Below, piece by piece: positions 46,024 to 57,905 of a stretch of 64,000 nt of DNA (the first letter of the stretch is position 1; each line of letters begins with the position of its first letter). Below the pieces are notes generated by a model, which did not search any database, had not been told where the DNA came from, and was given only the letters and a program-made list of their open reading frames with translations. The stretch spans positions 72,988,001-73,052,000 of the forward strand of contig NC_072795.1 in the NCBI RefSeq assembly GCF_028583425.1, read 5' to 3'. This DNA is from Eublepharis macularius. Lineage: Eukaryota; Chordata; Lepidosauria; Squamata; Eublepharidae. The translations under genes and the position numbers were made by a program.

Positions 46024-46413
46024 GGAAAGAAGAAACCTTAAGAATGAACAGAGCATGGGCTCCAGTTCTGAAAAACACCAGGCCAACAAAACACTCCACA
46101 CCCGACAATAGCCCTGCAGAGAAGATTAGCACATCAAGCACCAATCCATATGCAAAAGAACCTCCTCAGGTTACAGTGAAGCCTCCCGCCATTAGCATTC
46201 CACACCCTGGGAAACTCTTACAGAATGACTCAGCTCAACCCCACCCCTCCTGAGTAGATACAAATGACCTACATCTTTTCCACACTGTGACACTGAGAGA
46301 TCTCTGTCTTTTGGTGCTACACCTCTGAAGATGCCAGCCACAGCTGCTGGCGAAACGTCAGGAACTGCAATGCCAAGACCACGGCAATACAGCCCGGAAA
46401 ACCCCCAACAACC
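46024..46413 (+). repeat. Right arm of Penelope-like inverted repeat
   Basis: Repeats, in plus orientation, the last 77 codons of the same ORF (from RKEETLRMNRAW on) plus the 3' UTR, and stops exactly at the 15-bp duplication. Confidence 0.9.
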
Positions 46414-46428
46414 AAAATTACATTTTGT

Positions 46429-48529
46429 CTTTCTTATATTTCTAATAGACTAATACCCAAAGATCTTATTATTATGGTTTGCATTTGGGTTTTTCCCCCT
46501 AAGTATGTTTTCTGTTTCCTGGTCCTCTTTTGTTTACTCCTTTTTGTCTTTACAAGCTTCTTTTGATTTCTTAGTAAGCAAGAAGCCCAGTTGCGTTCAT
46601 CTGTATCTATTATGTTTGTCTTATCAAATTCTGCATCTACCTCATTGGCATTGTTTGCATATCCACAGAAAGCAGCCTGCATTACCATATAGGCTCAGCA
46701 GAACTCCTGAAATGTACTGGGAAGAAGAATTTAATTCTCTTTTGTACATAATACACAGAATAAGAAGGTATTAGCTACTCAGAAACCCATGACTTTCCCA
46801 AAATTACCAGTTAGTACCATAGATACCTTATTTTTGTGAATTGGATTTACTAGAGTCTCATTGTTTCATCTTTTTTCTGTCTGTATTTTGTGTGTGCATG
46901 TGTTATGTGCTATCAAGTCATTTCTAACTTGGTGACCCTATGAATGAATGAATTAATGATCTCCAGAACATCCTATCATTAAAAGCCTTGTTCAGATCAT
47001 GCAAACTGGAGGCTGTGTCTTCATTTATTGAGTCAAGTCAGATCAAAGTTGCAATAAAACTTTAATACCTAGACGTAAATCCTAGAAAGCACAGGTACTT
47101 GAGAACAATCAATAGGCACAGAGAAACAAGGCAGAACACTTAGAAAAAAGAATCAAAAGGTAAATTGCCAGCTAATCCTATGCTTACAAAGAACACCTAC
47201 GTTCCTTTTTTTGGGAAGGGGTCCAAGGCAAGGGCCTGTCCTTGATATCAGAGTTGGGACTCCAATCTTAACACCTCCCTTAACACCTCCAATCCAGGTT
47301 AATAGTTTTATAGATTTTCTTGCAGCCTGAAAGTTTCTTTTCTAAACAAATCATAATATAGGGTACTAATTAAAAGTTTTCCTCCAAGCCTGATTTTTGA
47401 CCAACCACTTCAAAGTCTGGATTAAAGGAATATAAGGCACCAGCTAGTCTCATGATCTACCATGCCATGCCTTGACAGTTTAGCCAAATGGTGGAATGAG
47501 TCTAGGATTCAGTTTCCTTTCACAGACTAATTGATCATCATATTCCTAACTTTCTCTCTTCCTGGGATGTAACTTTAGGATCTAACTGCCCCTTTTGCCT
47601 GTATTATTCTAAGTGCATATCTTTCCATAACAAATCCAAGATAGCCACCGAAAGAGTTTTTTCTGTTATTCCTAGTGGCAAGAACTTGTTTTAATCTAAA
47701 TTATAATATTTATTTGGTACCAGTCTTGTTCAAGATATGCAATAAAATATAGATCAATCCCTACCACAAAGGCTTACAATCGATATTTGATAAAAAAGAA
47801 AAGGATAGGTGAGATTAATGACTATTAGGAATTCTTAGAAAACCTTCAATAGTACTGGAGAAGCAGGCAAAGAAAGGCTAGGATGTTTAAGGATTAGGAA
47901 CGGCTAAGAAATAAAAATAGTATAGGAAACATCTGGATTAACACATTGTTCCAGATATAAGGAGAAACATGACAAAATACTCAGATACAGGATAAAAGGA
48001 AGATTTAAAAAGAGGCCAAATAATTTGACTGCGTGAAGATTGGTAAAAGGGAAAATGAAGAATTACATATTCAAAGGACAAAGAGATGGGGGCAAACTGA
48101 AGACTGTCTCAGAAAAGCAATGCACAGTGACTCTATTTATCAGGAATAATACCAGAGTCAAGCAGCAGGCTCTGACTGTTCTATAAAGTGGGGTCTTGGA
48201 CCAGATGAAGTACAAGTGAAGTGGATGGATCAAACTAATCTTATATTTCAATGTGTCACACAGCAATGTGAGGTGATATACCAAGATAAAGAGGAAAGCT
48301 GACAGTGTGATAGCTATTGGGTCATTACTTCAGAAGTTACATTACCAAAAAAAAAGCTGTTTGCTTCATCTAGATTTGTTGGCTCAGCCAGCTTTCGCCT
48401 TTAACACATGGGATGGCTTGTTGAAAGTTGTGGTGACTTTAAGGGTTGTGATTTAGCCCTGGAAAAGGATGCACTAAGAATTTCCTATCTGAGGAAGAAT
48501 ATAGATTATGAGAAAATATCTTATACTTT
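46429..48529. other. No gene; one BovB-like fragment
   Basis: Near 46893-47040 the text tgctatcaagtcatttctaa with ggtgaccctatgaatgaatg resembles an RTE/BovB-type end on the minus strand (compare 31325-31540). The remainder has no recognisable feature. Confidence 0.45.
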
Positions 48530-49000
48530 ATGTATTTATTTATTTATGTTATTTATAGTCCACCTTTAACTGAAACTCAAGGTGGATTACACAATGTACA
48601 TCAATATGATCAAACATTCAGAATTCATTAGGGTATGAACTGCAGAAATTTGAATACAAACAGAAGCCAATTAGAACTGAAGACAATGCTGAAACAAAGC
48701 ATGCACAATTTAACACAACTCAATAGGTACACAGTAGTATATAGTCCATAGATTCCCTGACCCGTTATCATTTCCTTACAGTACAGTCCTCTCATCTGTG
48801 TAAAAAGGCCCCCTTGAATAATTGTTTTGCATAGTTTGCAGAAAGCCAGAAGAGTGGGGTTCCTCCTACAGGCCCTACTAAATCTAACAATATTATAATC
48901 CTTACAATATTATATAAGCAGTATATTTGTATTCTTCTACAGGAATAGAAATACAGAAGAAAAGTTAAAAGTGCTGTTATATATTTCTCCCTCAGTCCCA
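48530..49000 (-). mobile_element. LINE 3' fragment (L2/CR1-like)
   Basis: Starts with a (TTTA)n block and then tatagtccacctttaactga and aaactcaaggtggattacac, the complement of a LINE 3' UTR. It shares this with 59255-59630. Further on, aaaaaggcccccttgaataa and ttgcagaaagccagaagagt fit the same family. No frame survives. Confidence 0.6.
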
Positions 49001-51957
49001 TTGAAGTTCACCTGGATATTTCCAGTTGGTGATGGAGGAGGAGAAGGAAGAGAGGAAGGATAATAGAGACATACTAAAGTGGGGAGAATCGTGCCACAAC
49101 TTCATCAGTTACAGGATCTTCAATTCTTAGCACAGCATAGGTAGGGGACAATGAGCATAGTTGACCGCCCAACTGCTGGAAGCACCTTCCTCAATCCACT
49201 TGTTGGGGTAACCAAGGGAAGAGGGCTGATATCAGGGCTGCAGTAGAAACCACTATTCCTACCCATCACCATCCTCCTGACAGTGCGGTCAATGTGTCAT
49301 CTCCAAGCTTCACTGCCATGCACCATGCAGCCCCAGAGCCCCTTAAGGGGACCATCTTTTTTGGTCATGCAGGGATCCCACCCTAAACAACCATACTATG
49401 TTCCCCAGCCAATGCCTACCCTCCATCATTCAGTTGTGACAATGCTTCATTAACAGTGCAATCAGACATATACAGTAAACATACACAGAAAACATGCTAT
49501 GAGGAAGGCAACCCCCCCAGGTCTATTAGCCAGTCATAGCCCTGGATAAAATTCCTTCCTAGCCCTGTTAACCAGCAACTCTGTCATCCCACACCGTGGA
49601 TATAGCAAAGAATGACGAGTCATGACAGAATGAAATGGGAAATATAAGGTGGACAGGTTGGTCTTTTCAGGGATAAAGCTCTTGAATGCCCAGGGTACTT
49701 GCTGCCTCTTCATTTTCAATGTGAGCCATGGACCAGATTGCAACCTGAAGCCCTCAGGTCGGGGCCAATGACCTCCTCCCCCCTCCCCAGTCAGCCCATG
49801 GGGGCAGGATAGTTGGAAGCTGATTGGAGGCCGCCTGGGTGATAGGTCAGCCAACGCTGGGCCCAAAATTGCCCGACATCATCCTATTTCCTTCCCCAGG
49901 TTCAAATGATGCACTAGCTTACTTTAACAGATTCAAATAGCCTCCAGTCCAGTACAGGTAGATAGGATCAGGTCTTTCCCAAATCATTCACACAGCTCTT
50001 TTTCTGTTCAGATCTCCCAGCAACCATGTCTGTGGAATCACAGGTATATGAAAAGATTCTTCTGATCATTCATATCCAAAGGCCAAACTATGTTTACACT
50101 CCAAGGCACGCATCTAGAGAAGAAACAGGTGATGAGTCAACAGGTGATGTTGCTGCTGTATCTTTTGTGGCAATAATATAACTCCACTTCACAGGCATTT
50201 GAACTTTATGAATTCAAATTATCTTTTTTATTTTTTAAAAAGAAGATATGTAAAGCTTCCCTTTTTCTCTCTTCTTCTTCCTTTCACTTTATCCTGTCAG
50301 CACTGCATATATCAAACTAGAACTCTGGGTTTTAACTAGGCTTTGCTGTTTCATTCTAGTTCATGAATTTTTCAGTGTTTACACTTATGCTTAATATAAT
50401 AAGATTGATAGCACAGCTGCCTGATAGATTCACATCCAACCTCCTCTGCTAAGAGAGGGATGTTTGTTCTTTTCTCCTAATTTCCTGTAATACCTGAAAG
50501 TTCATTTTCACCTTTTGCATCCTGACACACCATCTCATCTTTCAAATATCCATCCCCTGAAATAATATGTTCAAGATAACAACATTTACCCAGTGGATTT
50601 ATATGATTAGAGCTCCACATGATGTCTAAACTACTGCAAGCTCATCAATGTCTTCTCTTTTCATTGCAGATACAGATTTGTCTGCAAGAACTCAATCTTT
50701 CTGACAGTCCATGTACTAATCCATGGAAGAACCAGAGGGCACTGTTAAGGTTCAAGTTGCAACATTTGATTCCTAGGTAATCTTATGAAATATAATAGAA
50801 CTGATCTCTGTGAGCTGCCAATTGTATCCAGTATACCAATATACCAGTTTAATTCTTATGAACATATAAAGGAGAAGCAAAGATATATATCAGACAAGAA
50901 AGGCTTAATTACTGAATGTATGAGATGCAGATCCTCAAACAGACATACTATGGAAGAACAATAAAATCAAACCTGTAGCAAGCTTTCAAAAGTCTGATCT
51001 GAACTCATTTTGAAAAAGGAATTCTTCTTTATGCAATGTCTAGATTTTCTTGTTTAATAAACAGTTTCAACAATAAACTACTGAGAGGATCCATTATGCA
51101 ATTTGCAGATCCCATTATCCATTTTTAGAACTGCATATCAAAACACAACAGCATATTAAAAATGAATTTAGATAAGTTTAATGTCATATGGGATGCTTGG
51201 AATGCTAATGATTACAACCATACCACTATGATCTAGTTTACTATTTGTCCAATTAACACACAACTCTATCATTTCACACTCCCTTTCCAACCTTTGGTCA
51301 CCTTTTATTTTCTGCTTTATGTTCCTTACCTATATAAAAAAATGCCAGAATTCAATAAATGAGCATTAGCCAAATTGGTTTACTAATTAAGATTTTTTTC
51401 TTCCTGAAAGTTTTATATATACCAAAGTAGAGAGGAATTATATATCAGTTTCTCAAAATGTCACATTTTTATTCTATTATTTTTAAGTAGTTTCTCTGAT
51501 CTCTTTGTATTGTTTTTGTTACAAATACTGAAACTACTGATACTAACCAAGTAGCATGTTCATAGTCTATGGCCTATATGAACAGGTCACAAAATAGCCA
51601 TGAAGACAAAATATAGAAATGTCTATATGCCTTTGACTCTCTAGTTCTGGTCCATTGCCACCTCACCTTCCTCTGATTTTTTTACTCCTACAATTTCCTC
51701 TTTTATCCCAAATGCCTCTGCCAGCTCCCCACTCTGCTTGATGCCATTGGCTGATCTGTTTTGAAGTCACAGAAGGGTTTCCCATAGATAAGAGCATGTC
51801 AGGCATCTTTGGCTGTCATTGGTTTCTGATCTCACAGATATTTGAGTGTCTTTGCCTTAGGTTTCTGATTAGCAAAGAATTTAAGGCATCTTAGGCTTTG
51901 AATTCAAAGGTTCATGAATGCCTTTGGATAGATCAAAGCAATTCATCCGCACCAATT
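49001..51957. other. No recognised gene or repeat
   Basis: AT-rich to average-GC DNA lacking element termini. The minus-strand frame at 49534-49866 has no motif. If the window hides single-copy host sequence, this is one of the likelier places. Confidence 0.4.
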
Positions 51958-52190
51958 ATTCTGAAGGGCGGCTGTGTTAGACTGTTGCAGCAAAAAATAA
52001 ACAGGTGTCTTGCTGTGCTTCAAAGGCTTATGAAATTTAATTCCAGCATAAACCTTTCATGGACTAGAATCCACTTCTCTAGATGCTACACATCTTGTGG
52101 CATAGAAGACTCAACCCAATAGGAGCCTTGTGACAATAAAGACTAACAAAATTTTATTCCCACTTAAGCTTTCATTGACTTAAGCGTTCA
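51958..52190 (+). repeat. Dispersed retroelement fragment
   Basis: The motifs ggctgtgttagactgttgca, tgctgtgcttcaaaggctta and gactaacaaaattttattcc belong to the interspersed family also seen at 6946-7235. Decayed. Confidence 0.4.
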
Positions 52191-53389
52191 TTGCACTCAT
52201 TGCATTCCATAGTTCTGTCCCATGGAAGTTTATGCTAGGATAAATTTCATTAATCTTTTTGGTATCATGAGACTTCTGCTTAGTTCATCTATGGAATGTC
52301 ATTTTCAGATGACGTCCTTGGCAAAAATTGGTTGACTGGTATTAAGAATTGTATAATAGAGGCAGAGAAACCAGTGGATGATGTGTATGGGATGTGATCG
52401 TGTTTCCTGTATATAAAGAACTTTTAAGTTTGAAGATAGGACAAAATTGATATTTAGGATGAATGAAGAACTGTTAACTGAATTTTGTTAACAGTGATAA
52501 TGATGATGATAACAAAAAAACCCAAATTCTAGAGAGCACATAAGAAAGCATGTTCTGCATAAACAAGCTGGAGAACTAAACAAAAACATAATTCAAAATA
52601 AGTTCCAAACTAAAAGAAGAAAAGGGAGAATAAAATTCAAAACATAGACTCATAGTAGGCTACAGTTTTTGATCACTTTATTTCATATTTTGAGGAAAAG
52701 AGGGATGGATACACTTCACTTTCCAGATGAATGGATGTGTGGTACTATTCTACAAAACCTTCTTTCAATTACATGACACACAACTGCACTGTTCAAGGGG
52801 CCATGTTTTTCAGGAGCTTTTCAGATGTCACGTACTATGCAAGCTACCAGTAATATCATTCGTTTATTTGGCATTTATTTTTAATATGATACTAATATTG
52901 TGACAGACTACTGCTACAAACATTTCCATCCTGACATGAATTCTTGGATGATGTCCCAGAATGTAATTCAATTCCCCTGGGACTCTAGGAAGAAACTGGA
53001 TATGTTTATTTGATTTGACAAAACTACCTACTCTAATTCACAGGAGGACCAAAAATAGAGAGTATGAAAAAACCAATGTGAATTTATATACCAACAATTC
53101 TTATAAGTGGACTGAAGGAAAAATGGCAAAAGTCATAGATTTTTTAAAGTGCACGGCTGTGAATCAGAACTTCACCTCTGCAGTGAACTCACCATGTGCT
53201 TCAGACAAGCTCCTCTTTCAGTTCCATCTCATGAAGATAATAATATTGACCTATTTTGCAGTTCTTTTAAGGATTACAAGATAATATTTGTGAACCACTT
53301 TGAATACTCTGAAGTGGTACAGCCTAAAGTGAAGAACCCTCTGTTACCAGAACTGCTCTTTATTATAATGGGGAATTAGCTGTAGCAGT
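52191..53389. other. No recognised gene
   Basis: AT-rich. The overlapping short frames around 53015-53379 have no motif. Confidence 0.4.
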
Positions 53390-54758
53390 CTGTAACTTAA
53401 AATTAGCGCGGATCTTAACCTATGTCTACGGAGGTCCCGATCCCAGACACTCAAGTGAAAAAGAGGCAGACTACAAATAGGTTCCAAACACGTGTATTTA
53501 GTGTGGCGTAAGCCTAAACTTGCACAAGCATACAAAGAACATACAAGACCTAAGAAATACAGAGTAGGAAATGTAGAGACTTTCGCATTAGCAGGTTCCC
53601 AACGATGATAATGGAAATACTCACAATCCTGGAGCGAAGCAGAGACACAGCAGCGAGGGTGGCCCAATGCCAGCACTGGGACCACAGACGGACAGCGAGG
53701 AGTTCTGGATAGGATGGCACGCGCACCATGCGGTCTGAGAGACCAGCTTAAATACCCCAAAACGTACCCTGGGGCTGGTGCTGTACTTGGTGGTTCTCAC
53801 AGTTTAAAACAAAGGTTCTAATGGGTTACTGAATGGCTTGGATGGGCCACTTTGGTAATCAGATCGTGATAAGTGACACCTCAGGAAGAGGGGACAAAAG
53901 AGGGAGGGGGAAATCCAAGTGGGCTGAAAGGATGTTCCAGCGGACAGGGCTTGTCCTGATGTCATCAGCTCTGGAATGCGGAGGTTTCTTTGAGATGCAT
54001 TCTCTAAGTGCTTGGGATGGTCAGCACTTAGTTCCTTCTCCTGGGCGGCTCCTAAGATATGCAGAGCGGGGCGAGGTACTCTCGCGGCGGACGTGGTGTG
54101 CCCGCTTCGCCGAAATGGCTTCCCAAAGCAGTCTTTTCCTCTGGGTCTTCTGGCTGCCTAAGAACATGGATGCTGGCTGGGCATAGCTGGGGCTGGATAG
54201 CAGGCTGCCCGGTAGCGAGGGCAAGCTTGGGGACCGATCCGCGGGAGACTCCAGGCGGGAACTGACCAGGGAGCACCTAGCCAGGCTCGCTGGAGGTTTC
54301 CCCGGCAGGCGCCCGGCTGCTAGCAGCGGCTTGGGCCCATATGAGGCAGGCTTCCATGGAGGCAGGGGGAACAACACTTTAAAACACAGTCCAAAGCAGG
54401 GAACAGGCACGGTCCGTGGCAGATGGCAGTGCAGGCACGGGGCACACTTGTAATAAAGTCCAAACACACACTAGGAAGTCCAGATACAAGTCAGGGCAGG
54501 GCTGCCCAGAAATAGAGTCCTTTGTGCAGTTATCCAAACATGGAGTCAGGGAACTACACAGTCTATTGCAGCAGCAAGGTAATTGACACGCAGGCAGGAA
54601 ACTGACACGTGTATTAACACACACACGTGCAAAGCAATCTTTGTGCAGCAGTGAAACAGTAATCCAGGAAACTTTAACACAGTCCATGGCAGGCCTTAAA
54701 GCAGGGGAGGGGGCCTACTTGGCAACACCTCTTTCTATATAGGGTCCCATGAGATAAC
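53390..54758. other. Unidentified CpG-bearing block, possible LTR-type element
   Basis: The composition changes sharply: CpG content rises (54040-54330) within AT-rich surroundings. On the minus strand the block would start TGTTATCTCATGGGACCC at about 54758, with CTATATAG 20 bp on (TATA-like), which would suit an LTR. I cannot find a second copy, a primer-binding site or coding motifs. Many agtcca/cagtcc words recur between 54380 and 54690. The open frames are artefacts of composition. A host CpG-rich exon is also possible. Confidence 0.3.
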
Positions 54759-54892
54759 ACCATTTCTCTAATCAGCCTCGCTCTATGTCCCTTTTTATAA
54801 GCAGATGTGGATGGTGATCTGCTGGATGTGCTATTTCTCTGAGGAAGAGAAGGCCTCCTTGCTTTTAGAAAGCTAAGTAATGACAAGCTCCA

Positions 54893-55045
54893 TGGTTGAT
54901 GTGGTTTAGTGTTTAGAGTGTTGGACTAGAATCTGTCTAACATTCCTTTATAAGGTTGTTGTTGTGAAGGTTAAGTGGAAAAGGGTAGAGAACAATATGA
55001 AAAGCCACTTTTAGTTCCCTAATCAGGGAGAAAAGTGAGATGTAA
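54893..55045 (+). mobile_element. Degraded tRNA-derived SINE
   Basis: The head gatgtggtttagtgtttaga with gtgttggactag and the 3' part gggtagagaacaatatgaaa followed by gccacttttag match a decayed SINE layout. The B box is lost. Confidence 0.5.
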
Positions 55046-55050
55046 GTATC

Positions 55051-55407
55051 TAAGGTTGCCAAGTCCCCTCACCCTCCCAGTGGGAGGGGGACCTAGCATA
55101 TACCTTGCCAGTCTCCTCCCAGCAGGTATGATGACATCACTTCTGAAAGTGACATCATAGTACCCGGCAGCGGGCATGCTCTTGCCCTTCACAGGGGCCA
55201 ATTTTGTGAAGCCCCTATGAAGCATTGGAGCATGCCCGCAGCCAGGTCACTTGATGACACTTTCAGAAGTGATGTCATCATGCTTGTGGAGAGCATGCTC
55301 ACTGCCCTGGCCTGGGGACTTTTCCCCCACTGGCCAGTTGAGTGGTGCCAAGGGGCATAGCTTGGGAGTGGGAGATCCCCTGTCCACACTGGGGGATTGG
55401 CAATGCC
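55051..55407. mobile_element. Small TIR element (gggttgcca family)
   Basis: Left end taaggttgccaagtccc and right end gggggattggcaatgcca are imperfect inverses. The interior contains an inverted pair, gatgacatcacttctgaaag (about 55129) against ctttcagaagtgatgtcatc (about 55260). It is similar in plan to 32880-33182. Confidence 0.6.
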
Positions 55408-55464
55408 ATCTTTTGACAGGTGTTTAGGATCATTTGATTGGAGCACAGTAATCTCTTTAAGTTT

Positions 55465-56245
55465 GTTTCTGTTTTATTTGCTATTTGTTTATTTAAAGCA
55501 TTTCTATACTGACTTGCCACCCAACTAGGGTCAACATTAAGAGTTAAAATCAAGACATTAAAACAGCATTAAACCATACAAACACACATATCAAAACAAC
55601 CATGGAGGAGGGGCAATAACATTTAGTGGGGGGAACATCAAACCCAAACAAAAAAAAATCTTCATCCACTGGCAGAAGACAACAATAGAGAGAGACAGGC
55701 TAATCTTTCTGAGGAGGGAGTTTCAAAGTCTCAGCACCATGACAAGAAGCCCTTTTGGGGTTGTCGCTCATCTAGCCTCAACTGGCATCCAAAGCAGGGC
55801 CTCCAAATATGGCTGGGGTGAATGGGCAAGTTCATATGGGAGTAGACAGTCCTTAAGGTATGCTGGCCCCAAGCTGCATACAATTCTACAGGTCAAAACT
55901 AGCACTTTGAACTGGACCTGGAAGCAAATTGGGAGCCAGTGTAGATGGAAAAAGACAGGAGTGATGTGGTCCCTATGACCTACCTCTGTCAATATTCTGG
56001 CAGCATTCTGTATGAGATGTAGCTGCCAGACGGTCTTCAACAGCAGCCCTGTGTCAACTACATTGCAATAATCTAACCTAGTTATTACCAGGGCATATAG
56101 ACCCCTGGGTTTGGCAAGATCTTTTCTCTCTAGGAAGGGGCACAGCTGGTTCACCTGCTGAAGCTGGTGAAAGGCACCCATGGCCACCACTGGCATCTGT
56201 TTATCCATCAGGAAGACTGGGTTCAGAAGCACTCTTACGCTACAA
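55465..56245 (-). mobile_element. L2-type LINE, 3' fragment
   Basis: The minus-strand translation contains ALVITRLDYCN, LHLIQNAARIL, DHITPVFFHLHWLPICFQV and KVLVLT, the C-terminal region of L2/CR1-like ORF2. It then passes into a 3' UTR ending near 55465. It differs in sequence from the copy at 2435-5575, so it is a separate subfamily. Truncated before the RT catalytic core. Confidence 0.8.
55768..56232 (-). pseudogene. L2-type ORF2 C-terminal remnant
   Basis: A 154-codon open frame covering the HWLP-containing C-terminal domain. There is no endonuclease and no YADD box. The reading frame is open but the ancestral protein is missing most of its length. Confidence 0.75.
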
Positions 56246-56565
56246 ACATCTTCTTTTAGGGGGATGGGTCAAACCTTTCCAACACTAGTAGCACCTCTAT
56301 TTTGTTGGAATTGTTTCATCTTGTTACTAGAGATAGACACGAACAGCAATACGAACAAATAAAAGCCACGAACAGCCCAATCTGCTGTTCATGAACAAGC
56401 TGTTCGTGAGGCCCCAAATGAACAGGTGGTCGTTGCAAGCCTCGTTCATTGCTGTTTGTTGCTGTTCATCAAGCCAGACAGTCTGGCAGCTGCAATCAAT
56501 TCCCTTGGCAACTCAGGCAGGGATTGTCTGAACTCTGTCTGAACTCCTGCTGTTGCCCTGGAAAC

Positions 56566-57401
56566 AACCAAAACAAAGGGAGAAGATTACACTACCACAA
56601 TAGTTAAGTACACACCAATACAAGGAAGTGTGCCAACACAGCTATTATTATTATTGCAGCACAAGTAAATTATACAATCAATATAAACACAACAGTTTCG
56701 ATTCCATTCAATTCAATGTGGCTGCAAACTTGTTCCAATAGACTGAGAGAGTCAAGTCCCATATGTTAACGGAACCTCTTTATCACAGGCTGCAAACGGT
56801 GCCAGTTGTGAAGTTAATCGGTGGCGTCCAAGATTTATGAGCTCCAAGGTGGCAACGAGCTATACCGGTCTATTCCTTTCGGCTCGTTTCAAACCCAGTT
56901 CTTCATCAGGCCACCAATGTCAGTTAATCAAAGTATTTCGTATCCAAACTCAAAAAGCATTCTGGTTTACATTCAGGTTTACATTTAGAGATCCAGCTCT
57001 AACTCGAGAGCTAACTCGAGAGCTGGATCTCTAAATGTAAACCTGAATGTAAACCAGAATGCTTTTTGAGTTTGGATACGAAATACTTTGATTAACTGAC
57101 ATTGGTGGCCTGATGAAGAACTGGGTTTGAAACGAGCCGAAAGGAATAGACCGGTATAGCTCGTTGCCACCTTGGAGCTCATAAATCTTGGACGCCACCG
57201 ATTAACTTCACAACTGGCACCGTTTGCAGCCTGTGATAAAGAGGTTCCGTTAACATATGGGACTTGACTCTCTCAGTCTATTGGAACAAGTTTGCAGCCA
57301 CATTGAATTGAATGGAATCGAAACTGTTGTGTTTATATTGATTGTATAATTTACTTGTGCTGCAATAATAATAATAGCTGTGTTGGCACACTTCCTTGTA
57401 T
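56566..57401. mobile_element. Snap-back Penelope-like insertion inside hAT copy 1
   Basis: 836 bp bounded by a perfect 15-bp duplication, tgttgccctggaaac (56551-56565 and 57402-57416). A 50-bp tail is followed by a 385-bp arm (56616-57000), an 18-bp centre and the inverted arm (57019-57403, whose last two bases overlap the duplication). In the right arm, cctgatgaagaactggg precedes tttgaaacgagcc, parallel to ctgaagatg plus gcgaaacgtc in the coding Penelope copy at 45377. No protein motif is left, so the class assignment rests on architecture and duplication length. Confidence 0.75.
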
Positions 57402-57403
57402 TG
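56616..57403. repeat. 788-bp near-perfect palindrome (two 385-bp arms)
   Basis: Positions pair around a centre at 57009.5, with sums constant at 114019 from tip to loop, so no indel separates the arms. The 18-bp centre itself repeats aactcgagagct. Both arms yield the same 50-residue conceptual peptide on opposite strands, which is an artefact of the palindrome and not a gene. Confidence 0.93.
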
Positions 57404-57905
57404 TTGCCCTGGAAACCCCAATCTAAGCCCAATTTAGCTTGATAGGCAGGTCTTCCTTTCAAGTGTGGAGCTCCAAATTTGTTACAACAAGGGAGCAAAC
57501 ACTAGGGGGGAGGGGGGCTACCAGCTCTGACTTTATAGACAGTGGAGAAACAGTTGCTGTTGGCATTTTGATAGAGTGCATTGGAGCTTGAATTTTCTTT
57601 GTGTGTGGTGGGATATGGATCAACCCCTTCAGGTTCCAGGGCTGCTGCCAGGCTCTGGGCCAAGCTATTATTTATTATTGGTACCTTTCCTGCTCAGGTC
57701 AGGTTTCTGGCAGTGGTACAGTAGGGATCTTGACCTGGATGATGGCTGGAGGAGAGCCTGCTGGCCCCCATGAACAGCCAACCACAAACATGTTCGTGAA
57801 CAGGGCCATGTTCATGGTTGTTCGTGAGTCCTTGTTCGTGGATGGCAATGAACAATGAACATCATGTTCATTTTTTTTCTGTTCGTGCCCATCTCTACTT
57901 GTTAG

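Larger units (their letters stand above)
45377..46413 (-). mobile_element. Penelope-like element, snap-back copy with 15-bp target duplications
   Basis: The whole 1037-bp insertion is bracketed by a perfect 15-bp direct repeat, aaaattacattttgt (45362-45376 and 46414-46428). The minus-strand part carries the end of the GIY-YIG endonuclease ORF. Two 390-bp arms (45404-45793 and 46024-46413) are inverted copies separated by a 230-bp spacer that completes the coding piece. A 27-bp tail lies outside the left arm only. Both arms contain the ggcgaaacgtc motif next to ctgaagatg. The 5' bulk of the element (RT) is absent. Confidence 0.9.
56328..57897. mobile_element. hAT-type element, copy 1, interrupted by a snap-back insertion
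   Basis: Ends are tagagatagacacgaac and the inverse gttcgtgcccatctcta. Flanking 8-mers are cttgttac (56320-56327) and cttgttag (57898-57905), one mismatch. The outer halves (56328-56565 and 57402-57897) match copy 2 at 61887-63221 in reverse complement. No transposase is encoded. A Penelope-like insertion occupies 56566-57401. Confidence 0.88.

Noticed and set aside
45404..46413. The 390-bp inverted arms as DNA-transposon TIRs
   Set aside because: The arms contain Penelope endonuclease coding sequence, the duplication is 15 bp, and an extra tail lies on one side only.
56837..57182. Two identical 65-residue peptides on opposite strands as duplicated genes
   Set aside because: They are mirror images produced by the palindrome; no family resemblance.
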